Positions 30,824 through 41,380 of a stretch of DNA of 64,000 nucleotides are shown one piece after another. This DNA is from Phymatolithon calcareum (Eukaryota > Rhodophyta > Florideophyceae > Hapalidiales), in assembly GCA_977006965.1 (NCBI GenBank), contig OZ345376.1, forward strand, positions 496,001 to 560,000. Reading direction: 5' to 3'. A program made the translations under genes and the position numbers. Positions within the stretch are counted from its first letter, which is position 1. Each line of letters opens with the position of its first letter. Below the pieces are notes generated by a model. It saw nothing but the letters and a program-made list of their open reading frames with translations. It was not told the origin of the DNA and did not search any database.

Positions 30824-31822
30824 ATGGATCCTCCGACCCCCGTTCCTAACCTCGAAGTCCCTGCTACAATCGAGTCTGGCGAACCGAATATTCCAACTCA
30901 TGCTTGGACCGGTATTTTGGCTGAAAGCTCCGTTTTCCGCCGCACTAGCGACGAAACATTGGCACATCGGGAGATGACGGTGCCCAATGCAGATTCGGAA
31001 CCTGTTGTCGCGAAGAGAGATGAGGCTGCTAAACCTAATGAAGGAAAATGTTGCGTATCATTCATTGGAAGTATCCCGTCTTCCCACTACACTTCCAGTG
31101 CCCAAAGAGGCATAACATCGAGCTCTCAGGAGAAAGCGATCTCCAACCCATCAGTTTTGAGAGTCAAGGATCTTGATTCGGAGGCTGTCCGAGTGATAGG
31201 CGAAGAGCGTGTGACCAGAAGGGATATGAAGAGACTGATGGATCCTCGAAGATGGCTACATAATGCGCACGTCAACTCATTCTGCCACTTGCTTCGGACG
31301 GACACTGTGATTGCACTGGATTCTGGTTTCTACACTGTCATGCAGAGGCCAGGTACAGAAAAACGTGCCACATTCGCACACCTTGCACGTTGGATCAGCA
31401 AGAACGAGATGGAACAGCTTCAAATTCTGCTTATACCAGTTCATTCTGAAGCGAAAAAACATTGGGGATTGATACATGTCGATAAGTCGAGTGCTTCTGT
31501 CTTTGTGTACGATTCGCTTCCTTCTCATCGCGCATTTGAATATGCCACAGAAATGATTGCCGAGTGGTGTACGTTTCTCAAGGAATATTACAATGCCAAA
31601 AACTGGCCTGCACAATGGACTCCAGATGAAACGAGTAGATCCCAGCTCCAAAACAATACAATTGACTGCGGAGTTTTCACTTGCGCGAACGCTTATTACT
31701 TGTCAAAGGGTTTCCCTTCGAACCGGTTCCTTGTTTTTAACGCTGCTGTTTGGCGCAACGATATTAAGAAAAATATTTTAGCGGCAAAACTCCTGATTGC
31801 AACTCGACTACACCAAGCATAA
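30824..31822 (+). CDS. Ulp1/SENP-type cysteine protease (C48)
   Basis: A 332-codon frame from the ATG at 30824 (ccaaaATGg context); the frame is open 47 codons further upstream but starts with no ATG. The first about 135 residues are Ser/Pro-rich and likely disordered. The C-terminal 190 residues are a C48 fold: an entry motif RRWLHNAHVNSFCHLL, IPVHSEAKKHWGLIHVD with the catalytic His (213), VFVYDSLPS with the catalytic Asp (230), and QNNTIDCGVFTC with the oxyanion-hole Gln (276) and catalytic Cys (282). All four key residues are present. Enzymes of this family cleave SUMO or related modifiers from proteins, usually at the nucleus. Plant Mutator-like and some other DNA transposons also carry such domains, and this gene abuts copy A of a large repeat, so a transposon-borne copy is a real alternative to a host gene. 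Confidence 0.88.
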   Translation: MDPPTPVPNLEVPATIESGEPNIPTHAWTGILAESSVFRRTSDETLAHREMTVPNADSEPVVAKRDEAAKPNEGKCCVSFIGSIPSSHYTSSAQRGITSSSQEKAISNPSVLRVKDLDSEAVRVIGEERVTRRDMKRLMDPRRWLHNAHVNSFCHLLRTDTVIALDSGFYTVMQRPGTEKRATFAHLARWISKNEMEQLQILLIPVHSEAKKHWGLIHVDKSSASVFVYDSLPSHRAFEYATEMIAEWCTFLKEYYNAKNWPAQWTPDETSRSQLQNNTIDCGVFTCANAYYLSKGFPSNRFLVFNAAVWRNDIKKNILAAKLLIATRLHQA

Positions 31823-32639
31823 TGTACACGCAACTGAACATCTTTCCGATAAAAAACGATTTTTGTCACTTATGGCACATTTATCACCACAAAATTGAGC
31901 CAAAATCAGGAACAGGTTTCACGACGTCCAGCAGAGAACGGAAATACTGCTGTAGGGTCGTCCCGTGACAATGCAACATAGCCATTTGACATCCGCAGAT
32001 AAAAAGAAGCTATATTATTGCTTCTGGCCGTGACTGGAACTGCCAATACATGTGGTAATGAGGAAACGTACAAGCCATTACGCCATGCGGAGCCACTGGG
32101 CAGGCGATCGCAAAATAAGTTCTGCTCTCGCTGCTGTTGCTGCTTATAGAGTTGCACTTTCTACGGCTGCCTCCTCGGATACTGCTCTGCAGCTCCCGCT
32201 TAGTCAACTGCTGCTGCTGCGGTTGCTACCTCTCGAGGTCCGGTTAGAGGAAGTACGCTCGACGTAGGAGACCTGGACGCAGATTGAATAGCTTGCGGAG
32301 ACGCACCAACAAAGAAGCTATGGTGCCCTCCGGATCCACATCTCAGGCAAACATAGGCGACCGGAGCTGCCGCCTGGTATAGAGTCCCTACTGATGCGAC
32401 AAGTGTAGGCGAGCGGACGCATCACCTCTCACTGGACGATATATCGGAAGGATTATGGTGTGCATTACACCAGAGCTTTTCCCAATATTTTCTCTGCTGG
32501 TCTTCTTACTGGCCGCTTTTCATCAGGAAACAGTAAATTTGGAAAATATTACACTGTTTATTGGCGGGTTCAGCCTTTTGTGCACCAACTTTGTCCGGTG
32601 CTCTATTCAGCAAAATTTATACCACACGTCTAAGGACCT
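31823..32639. other. No supported gene
   Basis: 3' flank of the protease gene. Short frames only. Confidence 0.35.
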
Positions 32640-32663
32640 TTGCAGTTCTCCCGGACCATAATC

Positions 32664-32707
32664 CGCGGGGTCGTCCGATCAGCTAGCTCGTCGGACCACC
32701 CCGCGGC
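32664..32707. repeat. GC-rich hairpin
   Basis: ccgcggggtcgtccga pairs with tcggaccaccccgcgg (one offset base) across a 12-base loop that itself contains agctagct. No flanking duplication noticed. Confidence 0.7.
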
Positions 32708-32949
32708 AGCCAGACAGTCCGTTCAAATACAATTTCTATTGGCCGAAATCATACTATTCCACTGTTCCATCACTTTTGCAAATGGTTCGATATTTCATAG
32801 ACAGAGTGAAAATTTAATATGGTCGATTCTTCATCAGAAATGTGAATCGGATTTGCTCGCCCTTCCCCACCAAACGGCAGTGCCGTGTCGTCACCAAGGG
32901 CCTACTGGCCCAGGGGCGGTCCGGACCACAGGTCCGGTTGGCGGTTTGA

Positions 32950-33340
32950 CACGTGGAAAACACAATACGCCGCTGCCCCGCGCCGTTGGCGATGCATGGC
33001 TCAACGCAACCCTCGCCGTATTGCATCGTCCGCCTGCCCGCTACGCTGCCCCACACCGCCGGCAATGCAGGAATCAACACCGTCCTCGCCGAACTGCGTC
33101 GTTTACCTTTCCGCCGCGCCTTGCCACACCTTTGGAAATCAATGACTTGGCTGCGCCTTGTGCCAAATACGCCGTCCGGCTGCCGTTAACTTGCTGTTCG
33201 CTCCCCACGCGACGCCGGCCACTTATGCTAAATACACCCCCTGGCTGCCGCGCCGTGCCCCCCGGGAAGTGTATGCCTTGTCGGCGCCTCTGCAAAATAC
33301 ACCGTCCGACCCCGATGGTGGCTGCTCTCGAACGTATCGC
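32950..33340. repeat. Degenerate GC-rich tandem repeat
   Basis: Related blocks recur about every 65-80 bases, anchored by words such as aatacgccgtccggctgcc, aatacaccccctggctgcc and aaatacaccgtccgacccc, and by two earlier blocks containing caacgcaaccctcgccg and caacaccgtcctcgccg. The array lacks stops in several frames (322 codons on the plus strand, 156 on the minus), which I attribute to composition and not to coding. Confidence 0.5.
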
Positions 33341-34139
33341 AATGGACCCTGCTCGCTGCCGCGCTGAGAGTGATTGGCGCCGCCCCTTCGTCGCAGTATT
33401 CTTGCCGTTTCCGGAGTCACAAGGACGGACCGCGTCGTTTGTGGATAGTGGGCACAGAACGTTGGAGCAAATCGTCTGCCGCTTACCGAGCTTTACTGTG
33501 CTATGCATGCAGTTCTTATTTTGTATTCTTGCAATGTTATTCAATGTAAACTATAATTTCTCTGACTTCCCCTTCGAGCCAGCACTACCTTGTATATCGT
33601 TGAAGTAGTGGAAAGGGAAAAAGGTCAAGCCGGCATTTATTATTATTTTGCGAAAGTCGAAGGAGGCGATCTACGTCGGACATATCAACAAAATGAAAAG
33701 GCAAAAATAAGAGTCTAATTGAATCTATAACTACGATGTTGAGGCCACGAAGGCGAGCGGATTAAAATGAGGGTTAGAAGCGCTTGGCAAACTACCTGGT
33801 AGTAAGCGCGATTATGGCAGAACAATGTGGGCCAAGAGGGCAAAAGATGTCTGCACAGGCGAGGAAAGGGATGCAAAAAGCAGCCTGTGGCAAACAAAAG
33901 CGACGGAGAGACGCAAATCACTCCCAGCGGGCGGTGGACGGGGTCGATTGTGACGGCGGGGGGCACTGCACAACGACTGCGTAGGAGCGCGGCGGTGGGC
34001 ATTTGAGACGATGGGCGGAGTTGGCAGCAAAATACAGTCGTAGTGCTTTAACACGTGTTAGACGTTGAAGAGGACCTCTGGTTGGGACCGGCAAGGGTCC
34101 GGAGGTCCGCACGGCGCTGCCATTTGGTGGACAAGTAAG

Positions 34140-34600
34140 GTTCCCCAGCCGCTTCGCCCAACCATCCGTGCATGCCGTTCCTATCCGCGTGAACCAGACG
34201 CCGGGGTACATGAACTCCAATTTGCCTCTTTCTCCGAAATCATGATGATCGTGCGACAGGACATGAGCTGATCTCATGTTCTGTTTCGTTTCCCCCGGAT
34301 ATTCAATGACGACGCGTTCCCTCCGCTACATTCTGTACCGGTGCAGGTAATTTCGGCCTTTCCGTGGCCTTACAGCCCTTCCTGCGCGATGCATTTGCCA
34401 AAAAATAGTTACTTTGCGTGCGCACAACCATTTTGTAAGGTAAGTCTGCAGCATGTCTGTTCATCACCGATGCCACAAATCGCAATTGATTTCCTCATTT
34501 TCCACTTGCTGACAAGCATGAACAACACTCTTTTTCCGTCCATGCTCTGTTGCTATTTTCCGCCTAGCATCATATCACCGTGTTGAAGCTCCCGCAGAGC
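34140..34600 (-). repeat. Arm repeat, outer segment, right copy
   Basis: Matches 63.52-63.74 kb (same strand) and 47.0-47.2 kb (inverted): cgcttcgcccaaccatccgt, gcgtgaaccagacgccgggg, atcatgatgatcgtgcgaca, ctgtaccggtgcaggtaatt. Beyond ggccttac it instead shares about 160 bp with 18.50-18.66 kb in inverted orientation. Confidence 0.8.
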
Positions 34601-35174
34601 AGAGCTGAGCATTCCGGTTTGGCTTTCTGCGCGCGTCGCCGCAGCGTCTTTTGTGACTGCCATCACATTCGTAGTCGTGCTCAGGGCGACTGCGCCGCTC
34701 CGGATATACGCCACCGCACTGTACCTGGAACCACTCAATGTCTCCGGTGGTGAATTCTTTGACGCATACGGACGGCCGGTGATCAAAGATTTGGTGCCAG
34801 AAAGAAGTGCAATCAGATCTGAGTACACTTCCTTGTGCCTCCTGCGTTGCTTACCTTTCCTGTACAGTACTTAAATTGGCCCGCCTCAGAACCGCCCAAC
34901 AGTGTTGGCAATTACACACACTCTTAAGTGTTAAAGAGACTCAACTCAACTTGTGTTTTCTACAGCAGAAATGCACCGCTCTCTTCAGAGATAGTTGAAA
35001 GATGCCTTGGCTGTTTATTTTCCAAACATGTAATGCAGAATCGAGGGGGTTCCTCTATTAAGAAGGCAGTATACTACAAGAACACGCTGAGGACCGCCAG
35101 ATTCGGTGCTTGTCAACCTTGTGGCAATGGACCATACGCCAGAGTTAAAGTTGGGCATACATTGATTTTCTTAA
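34601..35174. other. No supported gene
   Basis: Small frames on both strands only. One of them (34928-35197) leads into the coding-like remnant that follows but in another register. Confidence 0.3.
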
Positions 35175-35378
35175 AGATTACAATGTGTACATCGTGAGCC
35201 CACTTTCAAATGTAAGGACTGCGGGCGGACATTCTTACATGAAGGTGAAACGGCAGCGTACAGTCGTGAAGCTCAAATCATGTTTGTTAGCCCTGAATTT
35301 GCTTTGCATTTAGGCGGAACGTATGGCAATGGGTGCCAATACAGCTTTGAAATGGGCGTCACTTTCAAAGGATACTGA
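35175..35378 (+). pseudogene. Zinc-ribbon-like coding remnant
   Basis: A 67-codon open stretch without a start codon, reading CVHREPTFKCKDCGRTFLH and then EFALHLGGTYGNGCQYSFEM. The CxxC and spaced cysteines suggest part of a zinc-ribbon or zinc-finger protein such as a transposase N-terminus. I cannot name the family. Adjacent frames show no continuation, so it is at best a fragment. Confidence 0.3.
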
Positions 35379-36267
35379 GCTGAACCAGTAGAGGAAGTTG
35401 TAGACACTGTTGGACCACGCAGGTAATTGCACTTTCGCGAAAAAGGAAGTGCCGTAGCGCCAAAGCGTAAGCACAAGAAGTTTTTTGCGAACTGAAAACT
35501 TCAATCAGGCACCATACGCTCTGAACAAAGAAACGACCAAGAACACTTGTTCTCCCTGCCGATTCCCCCCTTGAATATGGCGGCACACGTATGTGCAGCG
35601 TGAGCAGCTGATATTTGTTGAGTGACCTCTCGCCCCACCGCGCGACAGCTCTGTACCTGTAGAAAGCGCTCCAGAGCGAAGCAAACGTAGAACACACAGT
35701 CCTGTGCCATCCCCCCAAAACAAGGTTCTGATGCAAGTCCTGCGCGTCTCTGTACACCGAGAATGGCTTCCAGCTGATTACCGTGAGACTGCGTTGGGAT
35801 TGTTCGGTCAGGAAGTCGAGGCGCGGGGGGATATATGTTGATTTATTTTAAAAGCACCCAAGACCTCATTGTGAGTAACGGGGCAGCTTCTCAATTACTT
35901 CTAACTTACCGCATGCTATTTTCCTAACATTTCCTTGATTCGAGTTTCTCTCCTGAAGATGAGCAGAAAGACGAACAAATTGTCGACGGAAAGACTGTAC
36001 TCCACGACGTAGGCAGTCACGAATTCCAGCGCATGATCCCAAACGCGTCGAGGCACGGGTGTCGACACCGTCGTCACGTCTCCCGTTACAGGCAGCACGA
36101 GTCATTCATAGTTAGTTGCTAGTTACATACTGCTTCTGTCGCTCAGAAGCTAATTTTAGATTATATATTAGGATGCAATTTTTTTAAAATCTACTCCTGC
36201 GCGTAATGTTTATCAGGGGTCCGCGCCTCGTAGTACGTTAGCCAATTAAACCAATCAGTGATCACTC
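35379..36267. other. No supported gene
   Basis: Frames of up to 130 codons on the minus strand (35365-35757) and shorter ones have no recognisable features. Confidence 0.3.
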
Positions 36268-36282
36268 GTTGGCGGAGGTTCG

Positions 36283-36764
36283 TAATTAAGTGGATTTATT
36301 GAGAAGGTACTGTACCATGTGTCCCAATGGTGAGGAAAGTCGGCACCTTTCTTAGCATTCTACTACATTCGAAATTTCGGTTCCTTAATCAGAATTACTT
36401 AGTATCGCGTCGATGGCTCGGGCCACGTTGATCTCCTCTGTGGGGGTCCATGTTGGCTTCCTCAGGATGCTCTTCAGTATTCTAACTGTCCATGCTCCTT
36501 GACTGCCCATTTCTTCTATTAACTTCGGCGGATTTCTTGGAAACTGACCTAAAAACCATCTTGCGCAGAGGATTCTGTGCCTGCTTTCTTTCATCCTCAC
36601 TGCTTGGTGCGGTAGACCATTCTTGGCAAATGTAATTTTCCTAGCACGGCATTCTTCTTGTTGTTCCCAGGCTAGTCGGAGGGCCCTCCTGTCTTGGATA
36701 TCGGTTGGTGTGCTCAATTTTCGGATGCGGTCCAGCGTCTCGAGTTCCAGCTCTGCCCCCGCGT
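36283..36764 (-). mobile_element. Retroelement R3 insertion with 15-bp target duplication
   Basis: Flanked by identical 15-bp direct repeats gttggcggaggttcg at 36268-36282 and 36765-36779. On the minus strand it starts abruptly inside coding sequence (5' truncation). It encodes an ORF ending at 36385 that contains GLPHQAVRMKESRHRILC and EEMGSQGAWTVRILKSILRK, and it ends with ccttctcaataaatccactt. A second copy lies at 16.09-16.48 kb on the plus strand. A long target duplication with 5' truncation indicates target-primed reverse transcription. It is inserted just downstream of the LINE at 36.79-38 kb. Confidence 0.85.
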
Positions 36765-36789
36765 GTTGGCGGAGGTTCGGCGGTCGCAC

Positions 36790-37975
36790 TCCGAGATAAA
36801 ACTCTTTCTTTCTTTAATGCAGAATGCGTTAATTAACGCCACAACTAACCCTAGAGTAAGTTCTCATTGTTCAAATATTGGAGTATCTCTACGGGTCTCT
36901 CCCTGCACAGATCTTCTACCGTTTTGTCTCGCACTCTTCCGATGAATTGTCGCCGAGAGGTAGTCCTCCCAGAACAGTTTAGGATGAGGTGCTCCACTGT
37001 CTCCTTGACGCCATACGGGCACATCTTGCATACTGGGTCGTAGAGAAGCGGTTCGTCCTCGCTGTATCCATGGTGAAAGCTTGCCAGAATAGAGCTGCAG
37101 CTCACTATGAGCTGGTGAAGTACCACCTCTACACCTCTCTGCGAGATGTGCAGATCTTTCGGAAGCGTAGGAACGGTCAATGGTTTGCTTCTACAGGGCG
37201 GTTTGATCATGGATCGTACCGCTTCCAAAGTGGGAGGTATCGCTTGGTGCAGCGCCAGACTCGATTCCGCAATTCCCCGCCGCGCAAGTTCATCGGCAGC
37301 CTCATTCTTCGCGACGCCGCATTAACTCGGTATCCAAACACATTCTATCTGAATCTCGCGTAAAAATAACCGTTCCATAAGGTTCCATACATTCCGGACC
37401 ATGTCACTAAACATCCGCGGTTGCCCGTTGAGCGCGTCTATGCAGCTACGACTGTCATTGAACCATCTGATAGTACTGCCGCGGGAAAGTTGTAGGGTTG
37501 ACGTTGCTTGGAAGGCATGTACGGCGACAAATGCCTCCGCGTCAAATGAAGAGCCGACAGCCCTAGCCGCCAACGATTCTTCCATAACAGTTTCTTCGCC
37601 GCGCAAAATCAGAATCCCAGCTCCGCCGACCTGGAATGGGATAGTACGATACATGTCGAGTGTGTCACCATCTTCGTCGCGCACTATAACGCGTTGTTTC
37701 GAGGCGGTCGGGGTCGTTGAGTAGGCATGCTCGTCTCCGTCGTTGTAGGACAAGAGGACGTCGGGAGGCCTGCCGTGTCGAGACTCAAAACGTTTCGCTG
37801 CTTCGTGGTTCTTGTACTTGCTTTCTGCTGTTGGGTGAGCGTGCCCGCTTGACGCCGGCGCTGTGGCGACATGGCAGAAGCCCCTGCTGCGGTCAGCTAC
37901 AACTACGATAGGATACTCTAGATGTGGTGTTCTTTGTACTGTACAGTAGCCAAGAATGGAAACTACGCGGCGCAC
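36790..37975 (-). pseudogene. LINE ORF2 C-terminal relic (RNase H and zinc finger), copy B
   Basis: On the minus strand a frame from 37975 carries an RNase H-like domain: GGAGILIL, DAEAFVAVHAF with the conserved Glu, WFNDSRSCIDAL with the conserved Asp, then CVWIPS. At 37322-37324 a TAA interrupts where the family has a His (WxPSH.G). The same frame then continues CGVAKNEAADELARRG with the final Asp. Further on comes DPVCKMCPYGVKETVEHLIL followed by NCSGRTTSRR, the C-terminal CxxC-H-C motif; the frame stops at 36851. An A-rich tail with AAAG units lies near 36795-36810. Reverse transcriptase and endonuclease are missing, so this is a 5'-truncated dead copy. Confidence 0.8.
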
Positions 37976-38228
37976 TGCGCATGCTCTCGATCATGCCCGT
38001 TCGTGCCGTCATCCCCGTCGAGATTGATGAATTTCTCTGCAACGCAGTGCAAAAGAAAAAAAAGTTTAATTCCACCAACATTGCAGTTTGCAGGTTTGCA
38101 AGTAATAGCTTTTTTGGTTATAATTTAGGTGTTTCACGGTCGGTAGATTGGTTCACTTGCAGTATTGCAGGTTTTGCAGTTCCACGAGTTGCATTTACAG
38201 AGGGACTACTGTAAACAGTTGCAAAAAA
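37976..38228. other. No supported gene
   Basis: Sequence between the LINE relic and the left edge of the GTPase palindrome. Contains an A-rich stretch at about 38050-38062. No target duplication of the LINE could be found. Confidence 0.3.
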
Positions 38229-38964
38229 ATGTGTTTTCTTTCCCTTTGAACTAAAGCTACGGTGCACTGTAGCTTTAGTGGGGAACCTGGGAACTCGGAT
38301 GTCTGTGCGAATGCCACTCCAATAGTTCCAAATCGTGTGCTGGAGAGGAAAGAATCTAAAAAAGTATCCAGTTGAGCTGTGCCGAGCAACTAGAGAGAGA
38401 TCGCCGAATTCTCTACTTCAAACACGGGGAGAGGAAAACGACCTTTAAACTCGCTTTGAAATGGAACCACTTGTATTCGTGGACCTGGAGTGAAAGGTGT
38501 GCTGCAGAAATCGCCGCTTGCAACAGCGCAATCGTATAATGTTTTAGGGCTCTCTTGAGTTTACGGCTTTCACCACCAAGTCCTTCTCCGTTGCATTCCC
38601 AACGCTGTCTCCGTTGATATCCCAGCACCGTGTTAAAGTTGAGATACAACCGGAATCCTCGAATTTGTTAACCTTGGACAGTGCCACACGACACATTTGT
38701 GGCTCTCCTACTCGTATGAGCTGTTTCATCCCTCAAATTGAGGGAAAAGTGCCCCTAAATACAGGGAGGTTTTTCGTCAAATTGACACTAGCATTCACAT
38801 ATATGCGTCGGCCAGGGAAATTTCCAGTACGAATCGGACACGACTTCTTGCTGGACAGAGTGCGATGGGCATACTCGTTGGGGCGGCAGTATTGGCTGAA
38901 ACCACACACCGCAAAAAAGACAAATTATTTACTGAGGGAGCAACACTCAGACTAAGAGAACAGA

Positions 38965-40851
38965 TCACCTATCGTTTCGATCCCGGCGGCGAAGACGCTT
39001 TCCACGCGCTTTTGGAAATGCTAGATTTCTTAATCCGTCCATCACTTGTGGAGCAATATCTTTTTCTTTCGACTGAAGCTCCTCAACAAATGCCGCAATG
39101 GTCTCCCAGGCTTTGAACTGTGGGTTGAATACCGTCACGTAGCTCCTCTGCACCCGAAGATATTCGTACCTGGTCGGCTTTCCAGCTTTCACAAGAACTG
39201 CCAGCCCCTTCTCCTCCACCATGTCACCAAATGTCCTCATCGCTTGCGGGGAGTCTGTCAGGTCTCGTTCAAGAAATTGTTTCCATAATTGGCGCCCTTG
39301 CGCTTCATTGAATTCAACGTGAATTGCGAACTTGCGAAAGTTGCATACACCAAGCGTCGCCATAAAATTTCTTTTCGAACCAGTTTGCTTATACACGAAA
39401 CCATTCATAAACCCATCGGCGACTGTAGTGTCAGGTGCAGATTCGAATGAATCCGTCAGTTTTTCGTATGCAGTCCAACCATCCTTCATCATTTCATCCA
39501 CTTCATGTTGAACTTGTTCTTTCTTTTTCAAAACAGAGTTTTTGATCTTTTCGTACTTCGTCGACAGAGAATCAATGATCTTGAGCGGCATGTTTTGGCA
39601 AGTAGTGAGCAATTCTCGGACTACAGTGTGGGAATATGAAGTGGCCTTGCACCTTAAATCCTCCAGACTCACGCACTTGATGTTCGACTTTCTTATTCCT
39701 TTGATCAATCCAAAAATCGTATTCCAATTGAATTCGATCTCACCTTCACATGCTTTCTTGTCAGCCGAATCGTTCCTGGTCAGAACAACGATCAGCATGT
39801 CCATCATTTTTCGTCCAAACAAGTTCTTGTATAGTTCGATTGCCTGTCCTGCAGTGCCTGTAATGCCAGCATCGACAGCTATAGTCAAAACCAGAGCATT
39901 CGCTTGTTGCAGCGCCACGATTTTGTCTTCGATTGCAGCCTGGTAATACACGTCAAGCTGATCTTTGTCGTTCAGGCCCGGAGTATCATATACTTCGGTG
40001 AAGCATCTGTCGTTTGAACTCGTATCCAGGATTTCTTCACAACCGATATGCAGGGTTCCAGTCATTCCCTTCGAAACCTTAAATGTATTCGTTTCGGTCA
40101 AAGCATTCCCCAGAGAAGACTTGCCAGTCCTCGTGTCCCCAACCAAGAAAATTCTGCAAAGTCGATCATACTCAGGCTTTTCCACCTCAACAGCTTCGGA
40201 CCGGAGCAAAACAACAGTCTTATTTTTTCCGGGCTCGGGCTCCAATGTACAGCTTGCGATGCTTTCTGCACCACCAACGGATGGCACACCGAGAACCACT
40301 GCGACAAGGCAGCACAGCGTGGACGTAACATGGCTCTCGGCTTCGAGATCTTGCTTCCCTCTACATCGAGCACTGACGTAGGTTGTCTTGGGTAGTTCCA
40401 AATCCTTCGTTTGGCCTGCTAGGCGATCCAAAGAATTGACCATGTCATGAATGTCGTCGGTGGTGGATCCAGCCATCCCGAGCGTCGCAGTTCGGGCACC
40501 CAAATCATATCTGATAACAACGGCGAACTTGACGAAAGCCGTAATATATTTCAGCATGAGGAGAAGCTTGATCGCAGAATCCAGGACTTCACTGCGAATA
40601 GAAAGGTCTTTCGAAAGTCTGGAACGAACTTCGATTGTCATCGCAACGGTAATAGAATCCTTGATTTCCTTGATTTTCTTCTCAAAGATTGAAATCTGAT
40701 CGCTCAGATTGTTAACACCATCTTGAATGGCTCGAATTTCGTTCATGAACTCTTCCGATTCTGCTCGTTGTGCCGGGGTCTTAATCCCAAATGCGTTGCA
40801 GATTGCGATAATATCAGCAATATGTCCCACTGGGTTCAACAAACTATCCAT
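38965..40851 (-). CDS. AIG1-like GTPase, left paralogue
   Basis: A 628-codon intronless frame from the ATG at 40851. Residues 1-225 are mostly helical with coiled-coil character around 40-75. A GTP-binding domain follows: IFLVGDTRTGKSSLGNAL is the P-loop (GDTRTGKSS at about 237-245), DTPG is G3 (about 288-291), and LTRND is the G4-like motif, with the T-R-x-D form seen in AIG1/IMAP (GIMAP) proteins. The C-terminal 200 residues are lysine- and glutamate-rich and end in a basic tail (KRLRRRDRNDR). There is no membrane segment. AIG1-type GTPases act in plant defence and in lymphocyte survival, often on membranes; the role here is unknown. The partner gene at 42218 encodes an about 90% identical protein (by eye) and is transcribed away from it, with 1366 bp between start codons. 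Confidence 0.9.
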   Translation of the reverse strand: MDSLLNPVGHIADIIAICNAFGIKTPAQRAESEEFMNEIRAIQDGVNNLSDQISIFEKKIKEIKDSITVAMTIEVRSRLSKDLSIRSEVLDSAIKLLLMLKYITAFVKFAVVIRYDLGARTATLGMAGSTTDDIHDMVNSLDRLAGQTKDLELPKTTYVSARCRGKQDLEAESHVTSTLCCLVAVVLGVPSVGGAESIASCTLEPEPGKNKTVVLLRSEAVEVEKPEYDRLCRIFLVGDTRTGKSSLGNALTETNTFKVSKGMTGTLHIGCEEILDTSSNDRCFTEVYDTPGLNDKDQLDVYYQAAIEDKIVALQQANALVLTIAVDAGITGTAGQAIELYKNLFGRKMMDMLIVVLTRNDSADKKACEGEIEFNWNTIFGLIKGIRKSNIKCVSLEDLRCKATSYSHTVVRELLTTCQNMPLKIIDSLSTKYEKIKNSVLKKKEQVQHEVDEMMKDGWTAYEKLTDSFESAPDTTVADGFMNGFVYKQTGSKRNFMATLGVCNFRKFAIHVEFNEAQGRQLWKQFLERDLTDSPQAMRTFGDMVEEKGLAVLVKAGKPTRYEYLRVQRSYVTVFNPQFKAWETIAAFVEELQSKEKDIAPQVMDGLRNLAFPKARGKRLRRRDRNDR

Positions 40852-41067
40852 GCTTGGTTGCTCGAATTTCGCACAGAATGAGAGGACTGATTTGTCTCCA
40901 CAGCTGCGAAATATTGTGTTCTGGAGTGTGATGTAGATGGGATGAGGTGGCAGACAAACTCGTGAGATAAGTGATGTCTGCTGTGCTGATAATTTGCAGA
41001 ATGCAAAGAGTAGAAAAGGTTGCGGCTCGACTCTTGCACTCCGGTGATATGCATATTGACTAAAGTT

Positions 41068-41174
41068 TTCGAGCGAAGGTGCCCTTTTTTATAAAAAAGG
41101 GCACCTTCGCTCGAAGCCGTACACTTGCGTCGTATGTGTGCCTATAGGCACACATACGACGCAAGTGTACGGCT
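41068..41174. repeat. Double hairpin in the left palindrome arm
   Basis: Two adjoining palindromes. The first is 41068-41115 (ttcgagcgaaggtgcccttt and its complement). The second is 41115-41174, 60 bp perfect (starts agccgtacacttgcgtcgta). At the matching place in the right arm (41944-41996) each sequence occurs once, joined directly. The extra bases in the left arm are inverted copies of both flanks. Confidence 0.9.
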
Positions 41175-41380
41175 CTGCCTTCGACTAGTGCGGAGCCTAC
41201 GTGTCTGGGCATTAGTGATAGCTGTAGATTTTGACATGACTCATTTTCCCAGGCTGTACAGTGGAGGTGCAGTCGTTTGCGCTGCTGGGGAGGTAGTCGG
41301 TTGATGGGAGTTGCGGGAGATCACGTTTTTTCACTTTGTGTATGTAATAACAGGGGAAAGTTATACAGGGGGAGGAAAGC

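Larger units (their letters stand above)
38229..41380 (-). repeat. Left arm of the GTPase palindrome
   Basis: Reverse-complement match to 41874-45154 across the whole GTPase gene, 5' flank and about 730 bp of 3' flank. The outer edge lies just beyond a small stem (actaaagctac...gtagctttagt at 38252-38280), with a related stem at the right edge. Relative to the right arm it carries a 135-bp extra block (41216-41350) and a roughly 55-bp palindromic extra block (41092-41146), and lacks the R1 insertion. Confidence 0.9.

Noticed and set aside
32640-33608. A 322-codon open frame on the plus strand
   Set aside because: It covers a GC-rich degenerate tandem repeat that is also open for 156 codons on the minus strand. 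There is no ATG at its 5' end and no domain. Composition explains it.
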